A stretch of 64,000 nucleotides of DNA from Pseudomonas sp. MMS21 TM103 (GTDB lineage Bacteria > Pseudomonadota > Gammaproteobacteria > Pseudomonadales > Pseudomonadaceae): NCBI RefSeq assembly GCF_022132145.1, contig NZ_JAJISP010000003.1:472832-536831 (forward strand), given 5' to 3'. Under the pieces are notes generated by a model. That model was not told where the DNA came from. It saw only the letters and a program-made list of their open reading frames with translations, and made no database searches. Made by a program: the position numbers and the translations under genes. This document shows, one piece after another, positions 42,001 to 45,177 of the stretch; the first letter of the stretch is position 1; each line of letters begins with the position of its first letter.

Positions 42001-44106
42001 ATCCTTCTGAATATCGATGGTGGCAGTGCCCACCGCGCGGGCATAACCGACACTGACCAGGCTGCTACTGGCACTACCCGAGGCGTCAGCCGACGCTGTG
42101 GCGTAAATGCCGACGGTACTGTCCGAGAGCAGCTTTGAACCTTCCTGCAGGGTGATGGTGGCGGCTGCATTCTTCACCAGTAGCTTCACCGGTAATGCCG
42201 TCAGCCCCTCTACCTTGTCAGCCAGCGGCTGAATGACATAGTTGTCCACCTCCTTGCTCGCCCCCAGCACGGTGGCCAGGCTTTGATCTTCTGCCTGAGC
42301 AATCAGGTAGACGCCCCCAGCACCTGATAACTCCGCGCCCTTGCCGATATTGATCGACACGTTGCGGTCGGTACCGAACACCGGCAACAGGTTTTCGGCC
42401 TCGGCAATACCGATCATCCGCGAGCGAAAATTGATGTACCCGTCGCCAACATCGATGTTTACAGAGTCATTGACGTTGATATTGGCGGCCCAGGCATCGA
42501 GCGCGCCGCCACCGGTATTGATACTTCCGCTGAAGGTGATGGTGTCGCTATAGATGCCATCGGTCGGCACCCCGAAGGCATTCAGAGAGCTGCCGTAGAG
42601 CAACAGATCCGCAGCGAACAAACTGTCGAGCGACCTGACCTCAATGGAGTCGTTGCCATCGCGGCCTGTGATGGTCAGGGAGTCAGCGGGTACCGTGAAC
42701 TCGATGCCATCTGTGAAGCTGGTGCCATCGAAGATCTTTTTGCCCGCAAAGCTCACGAGCATCTGACCATCACCGACGGTTCCGTTGTCCTCAAGCACTA
42801 TCGTGTCGTTGAAGAGCGTACCGTTGATCAACTTGTCGTTGGCGTCGCCTGCAGTAAGGTCTTGGTGGTCGATGCCGGTGAACTGAATCGACTTGCCGTG
42901 CAGCGACAACGTACCGGATTGGTCGATACCACCGGCCGGGTTGAAAATGCTGTAACCGCCCAGCCCATCGGCTACTTGAATACTGTCAAAGGTACTCGTG
43001 CCGCCCGCCACAATACCGCTCAAGCTACCGCCCAACTCAAAGGTAAAAGCATCGCTGGTGGTGCCACTAGCCCCGGTCAGGTTTTCAAAAGCGCTAAAGG
43101 ACAGCCCCTCGACATTGCCAGCATCAGCTCCATCAATTGTCCAGTTCACAACACTGCTATCAAAGCCCTGAATAGTGTCGCTGGCCACCCCACCGACCAG
43201 GCTGTCAATACGGCTAAATGATGCGACTCGACCCGTTACTGTCAGAGCCGCCAAGTCAACCTCAACCGCACCGTTCAATTGACTGAAACTGAGTGTATCG
43301 ACAACTGTGGCCACCAACTGAGAGTCATCATCGCCGCCATCGACAATGCCGCTGATCGCGCCACTCAGGGTGAAGTCAAAAGTATCCGCCCCCTGACCAC
43401 CGGCCAAGTTGCTGATTGAACTAAAAACGCTGTTGTTAAGGTTGCCGGAATCTGTACTGTCGATGGTCCAGATGTTGACGGTATCCGCCGCAAAGACCGT
43501 ATTGGATCCACCTCCGCCCTCAATGGAACCCGTCAACAAACCAAATTGCTCAAGCTTGAAGTTGTCGTCACCGCTGCCACCCACCAAGGACTCCACCCCG
43601 GTAAAGGTATTCACCTGGCCGAACGCGCCGCTGTTGACGCCGGATATGATCCAGTCAGTGTCTTGATTGGCTCCGATAATCTTGTCGCTGCCGTCCCCGC
43701 CGTCGATTGTAATCTGGGCAGTAACACTTGCATCCAGGGTAACCGAATCATCACCGGCGAGCGTTGAGAGGGTTAGTGACGAAACACCGGTGGTGGCGTT
43801 ACCGAGGGTGGTCAGCTCGCCATTGACGGTCAAATTGAGGATGGCCCCACCGTCTGCAGCGAGGTCAGCATTCTGCGAGATTGACACCACGTCAGCCGCT
43901 GCTGTGAGGCTTATCGAATCAGCCGACAAAAGCAGCCTGGGCTCCAGCGCCTCCAAGCTAAAGGACTGCCGTAGCGGCCTTTCAGTCCGTATGTTTTCGC
44001 GCGTCGGCCCTCCCCAACCGGCGATGACCTCACGTAACATTTTCAGCAGCACGGATTTCTTGAACGATTTGCGCGACTTCTCACTGGGGGATGTGAAGCT
44101 ATTCAT
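18067..44106 (-). CDS. Giant LEPR-XLL exoprotein/adhesin with RTX repeats and a C-terminal metzincin
   Basis: An uninterrupted 8679-codon frame. Order (approximate residues): basic N terminus, then LEPR-XLL motif LEPRLLL (54-60); four ~65-residue repeats with FSxFENLxG and LSGxIxGG (130-400); a long beta-rich repeat region (about 560-4500) with 129-residue units near 2130-2520 and 240-residue units near 2930-3640; DGxxYYVI motifs; Calx-beta-like repeats each with NWxxxQxVxI (5980-6350); about 40 RTX nonapeptides GGxGxDxhx (6590-7960); two lectin/LamG-like domains (8035-8415); a metzincin domain with HELGHAAGLEH (8542-8552); and a C-terminal tail. RTX repeats bind calcium and fold outside the cell. 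There is no classical hydrophobic signal peptide. The start ATG has GAGG eight bases upstream. The likely role is surface adhesion or biofilm matrix, with self-processing by the protease possible. Confidence 0.9.
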   Translation of the reverse strand: MNSFTSPSEKSRKSFKKSVLLKMLREVIAGWGGPTRENIRTERPLRQSFSLEALEPRLLLSADSISLTAAADVVSISQNADLAADGGAILNLTVNGELTTLGNATTGVSSLTLSTLAGDDSVTLDASVTAQITIDGGDGSDKIIGANQDTDWIISGVNSGAFGQVNTFTGVESLVGGSGDDNFKLEQFGLLTGSIEGGGGSNTVFAADTVNIWTIDSTDSGNLNNSVFSSISNLAGGQGADTFDFTLSGAISGIVDGGDDDSQLVATVVDTLSFSQLNGAVEVDLAALTVTGRVASFSRIDSLVGGVASDTIQGFDSSVVNWTIDGADAGNVEGLSFSAFENLTGASGTTSDAFTFELGGSLSGIVAGGTSTFDSIQVADGLGGYSIFNPAGGIDQSGTLSLHGKSIQFTGIDHQDLTAGDANDKLINGTLFNDTIVLEDNGTVGDGQMLVSFAGKKIFDGTSFTDGIEFTVPADSLTITGRDGNDSIEVRSLDSLFAADLLLYGSSLNAFGVPTDGIYSDTITFSGSINTGGGALDAWAANINVNDSVNIDVGDGYINFRSRMIGIAEAENLLPVFGTDRNVSINIGKGAELSGAGGVYLIAQAEDQSLATVLGASKEVDNYVIQPLADKVEGLTALPVKLLVKNAAATITLQEGSKLLSDSTVGIYATASADASGSASSSLVSVGYARAVGTATIDIQKDVEILSRDASVVITTSGEATASLSSSTARELSSTPNPGGSESQFALSIAVSDANVTSHITVAEGATITAGKTANIIAGGEISAEAEAEAGIFADGTAGLAFALQFSNADIKTIMNGSVTALAKPGYTVKIEIDPLVTDPDEVGYVDYANNMIHVGPHALVSEDVITYTNRFGTSIGNLRDGDSYYVIALEDDLSTPDRDESEWIMLAETETQAIKASFGFTDVADGNIVNLTVLPGLETASNGRLFVGSDIDAAENAITLRDSANSPNNFNKFELGQAVVYHDDGVNHIAGLDDGATYYVIVGTSQNNLQGDTRFATGQVIQLAESENEARAGVFIDIGSSANANSFSLTAKHVLDTGFATGVGIFAELNTEDKASASAGLQSEDAEQSPLEKFNDVVDTNIADKIFTGLTKSYKDNQAATGSGSSAELSVAGALAFTFAKHSVITEVGGAAELKSNEDLEVKATIAQQFALSAESTTEPQEDNDGNSAGTSAANSVSVAVSVGVFDNTATATVNSNAQLDALRATRVIADVTYPFPTRPDQYIPLSLGELVDSLRSDGPEAITKYLTGTLGAKEGLFNSWTNATAKADKIGIAGSVNVLVFDNDAIADVKSGVQINQDSDWRDHLLNDHVNQAFYQADGLGEQVVSVEATNYMQIINMTGNFSLPEFDIDPTKSDSFKDRLSLNPAGTGGSRGGVGGAFFISVMNNTTHALVADGVQIYSGADGGFNMKAEQAISAVNLVQAGGEGGKLAISGSVSYNRLTTDTLAQLSGQAVITGRDVRIYAGDLESQINWVGGVVKGDGIGIGVSLAINDFNRHTRAVIGSKDALQAVAGSPTPTNYIDVDGAVDLLAKVDGDLWVFSVAGAFAGGSSTAPPQGTPLKALSLLGESVSPPSSGIGVAAAVSINSIVDHTRASIVDAGQLQAGSVTLNAVDDLHQVAVSGGASFAKGQAGSTQGSKSLAGAFSLNDLDVQTHALILDTDISTTGDLSVAAKRTGELVTVSAGGAIATGQNSISAAGSVAINLLFNATEAYLSGVLVNAGNNVRVHASDESSITAIGGGVALALGGKAGIGLGVAANLLGTADRPVITRAYIDDSTLTLHHGVLDVSARNSDPGSAPRILAIGAGVGVSTGSSKGISIGLGAHLSINLIVSDTVAYLRNTTVTEVPSTPGSVQISVSASDTSGIFTIGGAVAISTDIAVGAAVAINNIDNDVRAYVEGSDITVDNDLRVEATSGSSIFGITIGVAVTTSSQGRLAAAGSVSVSGVKGTTDAHVTGSGAAVNVGGSVLIKATDTSDIDVHAGALSLSIPFISGSGSSGSSGAVGVSVAVNNIGSEQAVKQTLAYIDGATVQAVGNIELSAMATTSIDALTIGGSAGITTGKSSGFVGTGAGSGSGNNIWSSVEAYIANSMLTGGYGVYSKTGSVSLMAIDHSTITADAGGVALALKLGSGSGVDLAIGIGGAVNEVHGTTRAAIEASSVKAQGDVILKASAEPVGDESSIRALTFGVGVQVTPSSGSGLEFAGGAGFSVNTIRNTLEAVISGGSEVVASAGAVSLNSIDHSAIDADAAGVGVIAKFGSGSGANLGFGIGVALNDIANRITAAVEDSTVIALGDVTISAESFSTVAALSIGGAVTAAIGNSSGFNVAGGGAGTKNQIKNTIEALIRGSRGASTPGVNAINGNVLLKAEDHSNIVADAGGVAISLKIGKGSGLNLAIGVGVALNDIENSVSTVIEDSSVSGNKVELLATSSSSIDTLSIGAAAQINISTGNSNGLDLGVGAAVSVNQVANTIEASIKGASEVISRTGDIVVRASDGSLDTPTLIHADAGGVAIAAAVSTGGAGAAISAGIAVADNTVRNTVQAYIEGSEVHAAHALRLSATSDTRVEAFSLGASGSVKVTLGNGVSGAGAVGYAGTNNLLENTIQAFIVDSNTPSNASAPNVTAGAGGIHLQARDRAVIDADWSGDSVAVAIGVGNGVSAAGAVSIALAKNTINNKVEAYVDDSTLKSEGDISVESDANRAVTANGSAVGVSVALQISKDAPISLSASIIVLEVTNVIGENGATRAYISGGWASASGDVLVKAVDYSSLESEIVGVGVSVALISVDVLMSKSDSTITTAVDAYIENATVTSSMGGIEVSAESDAFVKSNVTGVSVAVGISGAAAKVVANADILGHIEAGVKYGTDLQAANGYVLISAGSAHGAISDVDGGSGAIGVAVNLLDIGALLGADSRAYVGDGTIVNAGNLSVEADARNSTRYTSDKDPEGDVFADTRTAKAYLTVGGVGLLGSGTGGVDDEGAQTIARIRGVVEAYIGDNADIDASGAVSVQATSKSYARAKSEGGDGAVGIAVGLFNTEATVGSGANETGLGATRAFIGTGTTIDADSLSITADGRSIARTLMLGVEVGLLGGGGRLEGLARVDADVDAHFGASRGETVAQRSTATIAGAVTVKSTTAGSAVADLDGGSGSVGIGGGEYRGEAYLGGSALAYVGGNAKVTGDSLSVQVINPNALNDKPENRFAEAILTIGSVGLIGDGFKVETFATVQGETLAYVGAQSEVMLSGAALIEATSRSLAKATSDGGSGSVGISVNIFDTRATVGSGKDDPAGLGATRAYLGEGAVLGAGSLKVAAQGRNTADTQMLGVSVGLIGGGQRLDGVAWVDADVEAYVAARPDVLVPVRTTANVGGAIEVEASSSNSAISNADGGGGSVGIQGAEFRIEAHNASDTRAYVGDNAAVMGDSLSVRVINPNAQGETPENRTADATLVLGNVGLLGAGANAEAIATVVGNVESFIGCDTEITTTQAIVVRAESNADAHAKAEGGAGSIGVAVSLFEASARVGSAEGGAATLVQAYVGEGSVISAGSLTIEAQAQSSARATLSSFGFALLGGGAGGKGNSRVDLDVNAFLGPQGDATGGSPTRVTVQGNIAIESVSSQYADADIDGGGGGIGGGGNLSVDAVSLGQVQAIVGANTQILSANNLSVLARVNESRAHGEAIIGTGGVVAVGVTTVTATAEPKVEAFIGAGVTVNVIAVGKPGMPITDLLAVNRSVFDGDVFVRAEGRAEADALAQASGGGGVNVGVPTATATVKPTVEAYLGLGSNIDAGGNLVVYALLDKTSSVQPPSDTIGTVDADNDTLGFEFPLTNGSTIRYDGPGAGDDIGGLVDGRVYNLITATLSVKFTVTNPSEDVPETTVNLLSGDLVRLADDFQMPGTAGAVYRYTGVQADLLLSTQNYADSAGLWERVVALGNTFDAGDDVDGEFDVIHLAVPHNFDNGDAVNYDRQGGVSIIAPWQATDLSNPLYVRLIELGVDGDGNPVYDRLNIRLVADISMAMQRDAELLSSFDASAVDPVTQAIEMPGHQFEDGQAVTYLAPVSATFLPGSVDVKLVDLTFQDGNGNTQTVKVVERNADNQVIHTAAENNIYLPNHGFETGDAVVYRTVGDGVAIGGLSDGGTYYVINVDDNQIRLAASYLQAVGREFKDFGDDDADNDILEIVPTAIELVPSLAADAQATTHSLARAIGGLNHGVTYYVVNADQANGTFGLALSRDGSAIGLTVAESIETYQRDGTLVDTYSVITRDGTHQIGTLGIDLNTGVTDSIQALRIDLGSKPAGDAVHRFLDVSGASLADSFVLTGDGKSSATALGGSGGLIDVSATKATLTAEYIVRAEVRSSATPGEQTLVRVGVDAVVAANASTEVSTNADSGGGGVVRVGVTTAMTDVDKADTMATVGEGAIITVGDDFVLDAASNHTVRAKAKAVSGGIIGGARASNGADLGYDTVVAIGQGASVTVGDVFQAHATSKAEVKTDAFAEAGAFIVVSLADALGELTDNVGENKAANLDSGDDGIDVIANTQVRIDQGVALLARSIDLVAEVESFTADALAEARAWSPLLFGAAFAFAEAETDVTSTVKVIVAGGGTLIRGDEGVDIEARQLSENFTVQRAARHLAVAFPIPAQNAFLKGTVSLLTEVDADAGATVVAGVRDASRMAETGLADQSMQDLKDSAPALALFVEALGTPSLTYTHVNPPADGWASTAADKGLRSESHAQEIRWDADVEILGGRSGRPELIIDEDGYILKKRNISVIDDAGGIELTQGEQITDGDYFVSVANDGYGDVLFNSSVIKNETLAEGPQFTFRDDLSSVTIIDASKNNMHVLGLDVIYAASGMDQPLVQLVSDGALVTDETEATFEFYIAHGLTPAGSIIDIQKLLYEYNIIVEGTINNPTGVTRILNEKGNILGGGANGLIISNQLNLEAMAGSVGIDADSRLSVDLVRSTDVRTGSIREVELLAEAGVDVYLSLRTLDRVVGTTDPLETTIQLVRAGGNVDLQLRASVHQGEPGDAGSVRVYASNGPGTDYDGLHYSHFRDDSATLSRDPAAYATSTDGTVASVYRFVQAQETAANTLGSYRVNGTLADQDVLAYELNPQVYGDALDSFKAGLVAGGNIIVKAVNSAPSAASISVIGITEILSDGHIDVLTNGFITLTEQLGDMRVGDIHSTANDVTLTAPGSIVDALNDAAADVTGVNITLKAVAGGIGSASSFLEINLLDLVGGIAQTGVLRADAPLGIYLAETLGDMRVHHVVSTSGNVTLVARAGSIVDGNNDVNPDAADGKYRDADNRVRDAVNVSGLNIDLDANGGGSIGVVGDDLDIDSSASGLGRLFAEAAGNVFITEVNGPLNVLAATALGGSLRLTVPDTSAVDTENLVLLAGGTARVAESGERMVSVSDISAALVVALWIGDNVNTSNNSRILAGTGISLRGDTRRVGKTDAVDDTNADAGRGTRIDLRGTIGLLNAPTDLASATGTAKNFTEIFGHSDGDTFTFNQTKLDANTTVFGSQKNTASLLHDGEDQFVINQLRSMHIDRNGLGDTLTLDGQSDTDYYWINTRGSQVAAAERQNYVINVLDTGAKANGVDELRIRGFDSMLNGADSAGDPYATDDIFLLRSMGAIPGEVAESPAFVALLHGSLEQAMAGTGPSEVERINYDANLNGRLIVEGLGGNDYFASDDNSAITTLDGGAGNDTVQVGQIYGSQRGSGANIASSDQFEFATVATTRGYLSRGNSVALTAIGGGGNDVFQVYSNQAALRLEGNDGDDLFIVRAFALAETNPDGSIKTDANGVAIVKTTGGVSTASSQVLEGGSGNDFIQYNINAPVSVDGGAGFDKLLVLGTEFGDSFVITDQGVYGAGLNVTYDNVEVLEVDGLEGDDHFTVQSTRFGMATRIVGGLGNDIFNVAGDVTDVITTQELEGHSAVINQQVSSGSDIGYDGLIAPGINLNVAGLPGSGGASGFSGNVIIDESDGASLVRETDSGTWGTVDTYTVRLAVPVAAGTKVYVTVSASRSPQEEQDAAGMGDSVLVSTDPASFERSLIQDGVATNVRNRAVVLVFDSSNWDQAQTVYIAAANDSQEEGKRVVAVSHSVQAVAEDSADAAQLASVASYDGIKVRNVLVTVIDNDTAGILLTEVRKDAYDNGTLVLEGDAGKGITDSYTIALTKKPTADVTITLNYDAKQLQLSQTTVTFTEDNWDQAQTIIITALDDTLREDQKLSLISHSVSSSADGTYFENGASTVSETLAVTVADDDVPGVLIQQSNGTTLVSDGITDTYSIRLTRAPTGTVTITPHTDGLTTAQPVVFDETNWWIPQVVTVTAVQDPAENLLHPGTKQFAVQPHLLSDIKGPLEIEGGIGAEVHPLVEAVLLPGETNSPVFGIAVQPPEEQSIDILNVFDDSSMEDKQGVLSGTQLTGMGLASGLHFDQVAYGENADFAAGITYGKAGVDGVPDRSNIDVFNLMMGSGNDSLLITSTLKTDALHGGLTTVHGGGNLDVQDPVAGAYTGTIDGDRITVTGGGGPTSPLVIYGDTSQDASWYAGQPYIADVTDTFVLGPNPVQAGTYYRLARANPFDRSGNDVIDASAIMPNPGSYGDDALGVVIYGGAGNDTLIGSQIGDVLAGGSGDDLIIGNGGDDQIYGDSGVNINVITRVLSVPTTDAVRPDNDNSASNRDTLVAGKDVIQGNDGDDIIFGDHGIVAQQIDDADKILIVRKVSDIRSDQSANGDDDIIAGNADRDRILGGNGGDTISGDGGSDVIFGDFGHMGYLSNDYYGTSDSDISTLDVVESIVPEIGLGGNDSITASDGDDIVFGGQGNDSIDGGIGQNILFGDHGQILGVDTGANRPVGDPVASKTDDDYQVQVLGLVTSTYAGTVNGLGNQYANGNDSIISGIGRDMIFGGGGNDTINSFSSSGGTAALDGNNIVFGDHGLVDYLAEEILQGSASNPPRTDDIDRIWSLASATALGADDVITTGDGNDIVIAGTGDDTVSTGHGSNIAIGDNALLTSAPRDHLSTDAPLVFSVHEFTLCKIDTLGFNDEDGGNDTIIGGQFNDVLFGGGGDDTIYAGAGDDLVFGDQGRIECKNDQPFDPETSLRPICWDDFPQEGFLLFEAINVDSSTGAGNDLIFGQDGSDLIMGQQGDDVLYGGNGDDILIGGSNVAGALDGNDRLDGGAGADAIAGDNAEICYRPDAVDVRMRALDGSLIYGVTEGEDDGRVLIGIGAGGASNVIDPADPSLNAMDDPRYAARTDDLNSGHAQFHIMLLDHSDDIQTNHPELFGNDYIAGGAGEDEIFGQLGSDVIQGDGTIGVQAGADFAKNLAAAQLSLTRSDGSTFSITNYTQSGANRGAVPTSMADFGFDMDPSKDLMVNATFEGLYDGDDYIEGNGGNDVIFGGLGQDDIVGGSSDLFGLIDAFQRPDGSDLLFGGAGTDISRNDIGDAVTARSVGLPASAADDLIITTAGGHAHDADILVGDNGRILRLVGINQTQRATTGEVFANGVSSNDGFLNFNYDIHGSATEGYGSDGNPATYDRVVVRAVEFLDYHEGGIDISAAAASDRGAGDELHGESGDDGLYGLKGNDVLFGEGQNDDLIGGYGNDWISGGTGDDGVIGDDGRILTSRNATTYGEALNGVVALLPDNGDTKTFDGNRINEYIATPGSIQQAVVNVDGELKKAVNLTPFSFDLYFNGMADEFTTTTKKTVDDQGRPDAHNADDIIFGGLGNDWLHGGSGDDAILGGEALNEAYTQVYGAGGSLEGIARSDYTHPYNPVDVLRYNPEDPDGWHYDRTRRAGEFALYDEYDPLRKITLNADGSANNTDAGGLEWFLNFSTREGTYVPAGINPKPVGQTASGYPEAWNDGNDRIFGDTGNDWLVGGTGRDDIYGGFGNDLLNADDNQATNALRNDQPDTQASYEDRAFGGAGRDVLIANTGGDRLIDWVGEFNSYLVPFAPFGMATVSRTLQPQLAEFLYTLSASDGADPTRFADTNGDPSQAYRHGEPAGELGLIRQKDFAWQTQTGAPADPQAGNIPGGKRDVLRTANFNDGTMQALAPDSGTWEVSGGTLQVSSKSSHADAVAVYQVGDALPSYFEVTASIKANKPVGGWDANSFIIFDYQSASSFKFAGLDVSTNKLVMGQRDDTGWHVLDQASVKGGLKNNAWYNVVLAVNGLTATLVVDNNTYFSHTFKPTVVDDWSYGLNWGLVGFGSNNARGELDNISVLVVPAAATASRTEQFANPDNVLFSGADMVSGGSFSLSGGRYSGASAGGDALLSLASLDGVDKLTGSLLEMNATFSTTARAGFVFDQYSSTDYKWVAIDVQTQQILIGHLQGSRWTIDAAISNNSLQAGVDYTLGVSLHGASVSVTLNGQSVLGHVYNAETVDGRFGVFAKDGSVSFDSMSLKTDDPTIPSSASPLLAAQAASAQYTGEVSLTMTQLQPLIDEAIRRWSLSVGESAVELMRSVDVQITDLPGLELGAYRGGTVFIDLNAAGYGWYIDAMPADDTEYALFGDSLQAVGGEAAGQMDLLSVLAHELGHAAGLEHTDDGVMSNTLDAGGRTVEPVVMASADMSEASVALHVRSLPLYVAPLKEAADNQQETPRIINWDSTFALNERAVKAEGIDAAENWVADFVNHAGESQAQRNPNANLKVFVSTSCKVLPEVSSSHFSVD
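18451..18483 (-). other. Metzincin zinc-binding motif in the giant protein
   Basis: Codes for HELGHAAGLEH, a full HExxHxxGxxH site with three zinc-binding histidines and the catalytic Glu. A downstream Met in DDGVMSNTL about eight residues later fits the met-turn of M10-like metzincins. Confidence 0.85.
20230..24335 (-). repeat. RTX nonapeptide block in the giant gene
   Basis: A dense run of GGxGxDxhx repeats, such as GGAGNDTLIG, GGSGDDLIIG, GGGGDDTIYA, GGNGDDILIG and GGFGNDLLN, broken by short spacers. Each pair of turns binds calcium in a parallel beta-roll. The block is typical of proteins exported unfolded and folded by external calcium. Confidence 0.92.
25050..26160 (-). repeat. Calx-beta-like repeats in the giant gene
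   Basis: Three related ~115-residue beta units. Each has a TDxYxIxLTxxP strand (TVDTYTVRLAVP, ITDSYTIALTKKP, ITDTYSIRLTRAP) and then a strand ending NWDQAQTVYI, NWDQAQTIII or NWWIPQVVTV; acidic DNDTAG and DDDVPG turns start the second and third. The pattern fits Calx-beta-type extracellular stalk domains. Confidence 0.65.
33250..35300 (-). repeat. Three tandem ~720-base (240-residue) repeats
   Basis: The string GCATTCGGATTAATCACC occurs at 34481 and 33761, exactly 720 bases apart. CCCAGCC of the GLGATRA codons recurs at 34901 and 34181 with the same spacing, and the GGxGxVGI segment recurs at 34972, 34255 and 33535. At the protein level, units carry AYVGxxxEV, EGGxGSVGIxV and INPNAxxxxPENR. 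This is recent tandem duplication with drift. Confidence 0.85.
36550..37720 (-). repeat. Three tandem 387-base (129-residue) repeats
   Basis: Codons for the DHSxI motif end at 37716, 37329 and 36942, a period of exactly 387 bases. Each unit holds two related halves: DHSxIxADAGGVA with GSGxNLxxGIGVALNDI, and then SSIxALSIGxAV with NTIEAxIxGS. Half-units of about 65 residues continue in weaker form on both sides over several kilobases. Confidence 0.85.
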
Positions 44107-44237
44107 GGTGCGTCCTCGGATTTATAGGAAGATCCCGAAGATCGCTTGGGGAATTTCCGTATTTTCCCCGCGTACCACAACAATAATCGCGCAGGCTGTA
44201 TAGACCCCCTCGAGCGTAGCTAGATATCCCCCAGGTA

Positions 44238-44260
44238 CATTATTCTTATTTGAAATAATG
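44238..44260. promoter_or_regulatory. Inverted repeat upstream of the giant gene
   Basis: CATTATT and AATAATG arms of seven bases flank a 9-base centre in an AT-rich patch, 132 bases before the giant gene's start. It overlaps the best -10 candidate and could be an operator. No regulator can be named. Confidence 0.35.
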
Positions 44261-44282
44261 AAATTTGTGGTTATGGACTCAA
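44255..44282 (-). promoter_or_regulatory. Possible sigma-70 promoter of the accessory operon
   Basis: On the minus strand TTGAGT (44277-44282) is followed after 16 bases by CATTAT (44255-44260), each matching four of six consensus positions. It would leave a leader of about 140 bases. Weak, but the only clear pair in this AT-rich patch. Confidence 0.3.
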
Positions 44283-44831
44283 CACGGCATATAAACGGAC
44301 AAGGAAAATTAGCCCATCGATACAAGGACTTGGCAAACCCCTAGGCCTGCTTCGGCACTGACAACACCTGGACTTCTATATATTTGGTTCCCTAGAAATA
44401 TTTAGCATCCACGGCGACTATCAAGACCGCGCGCGGCATCGCAGCAACGCGATACTCCGCGAGGGCGAAATCATCGCGCTATTTGAGGGCAGTCATGGTC
44501 AGCAGCGCTGACTATCTAAGTGCTGGCAGCACGCAAAGCAGTTGCCAGTCACTGCGAAGCCCCACTGACCCGTATCGACTTGGTCCGCAGTTCAACTGCC
44601 CGAAGCGGGAGCCGTTGACACGCTACCGGCAAGCAAGACCGATGACGATGACCCCGAGCGCCACAGCGCGACCAAGCGGAAAGGATTCAAGTAGAAACCC
44701 AGTGAACCAGGCAATGGATTGCGATACCGAAGCCGCTGGCGTCCAGCATCTAAGCACTTGATCGCGCGTAGAAATTTTCTGCAGACCAGGGTTGACAGCA
44801 ACGCCACGGACGCGAATAATGCGCGCCACTC

Positions 44832-44908
44832 GGCTACGTAGCTCAGCTGGTTAGAGCATAGCATTCATAATGCTGGGGTCCGGGGTTCAAGTCCCTGCGT
44901 AGCCACCA
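44832..44908 (+). tRNA. tRNA-Met (elongator, anticodon CAT)
   Basis: A 77-base cloverleaf. The acceptor stem GGCTACG pairs with CGTAGCC, the D loop is GCTCAGCTGGTTAGAGC, the anticodon loop is TTCATAA with CAT, the T loop is GGTTCAAGTCC, and CCA is encoded. The first base pair G-C and sequence match elongator, not initiator, tRNA-Met. Confidence 0.96.
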
Positions 44909-44916
44909 AACAAAAC

Positions 44917-44947
44917 AAGGGTTTAGCGAAAGCTAAGCCCTTTTTTG
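44917..44947 (+). terminator. Terminator of the tRNA-Met gene
   Basis: AAGGGTTTAGC and GCTAAGCCCTT form a stem around GAAA, with one G-T pair, followed by a run of six T and more T-rich DNA. Strong Rho-independent terminator. Confidence 0.9.
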
Positions 44948-45177
44948 TTTGTCCGAAGTGATCAACGCATGGCCGTGGGTCCGCTACAAGCTGAGGATGT
45001 CGCCAGCGCCCATATCATCTAGCGCCCGGAACATGGGTTAGCTGCCTTGGCGCCTGGAAACCATAGCGTTCATAGGCGCGATGAATAGCAGCGCGATAGG
45101 AGAGTGGCCTTAGCCGCTTGCAACGCTTGCCGGCCCGGTCACCGCACCGCGCGTTACGCCTGATGCGGCACGAGGTG

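Larger units (their letters stand above)
44107..44831. other. 725-base region between the giant gene and tRNA-Met
   Basis: The first 180 or so bases next to the giant gene form its leader and promoter area. The rest has no credible gene. Minus-strand codons around 44630-44740 give a hydrophobic stretch (AWFTGFLLESFPLGRAVALG) that could be a decayed transporter tail, but no start, repeats or full domain supports it. Confidence 0.5.

Noticed and set aside
18067..44106. Giant gene as an assembly artefact of joined genes
   Set aside because: The frame is unbroken, the domain order is sensible from LEPR-XLL start to protease end, and RTX, lectin and protease parts are typical of such proteins.
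44623..44829. Possible decayed transporter fragment on the minus strand before tRNA-Met
   Set aside because: Only one hydrophobic stretch of about 20 residues, no start or second domain; could be chance.
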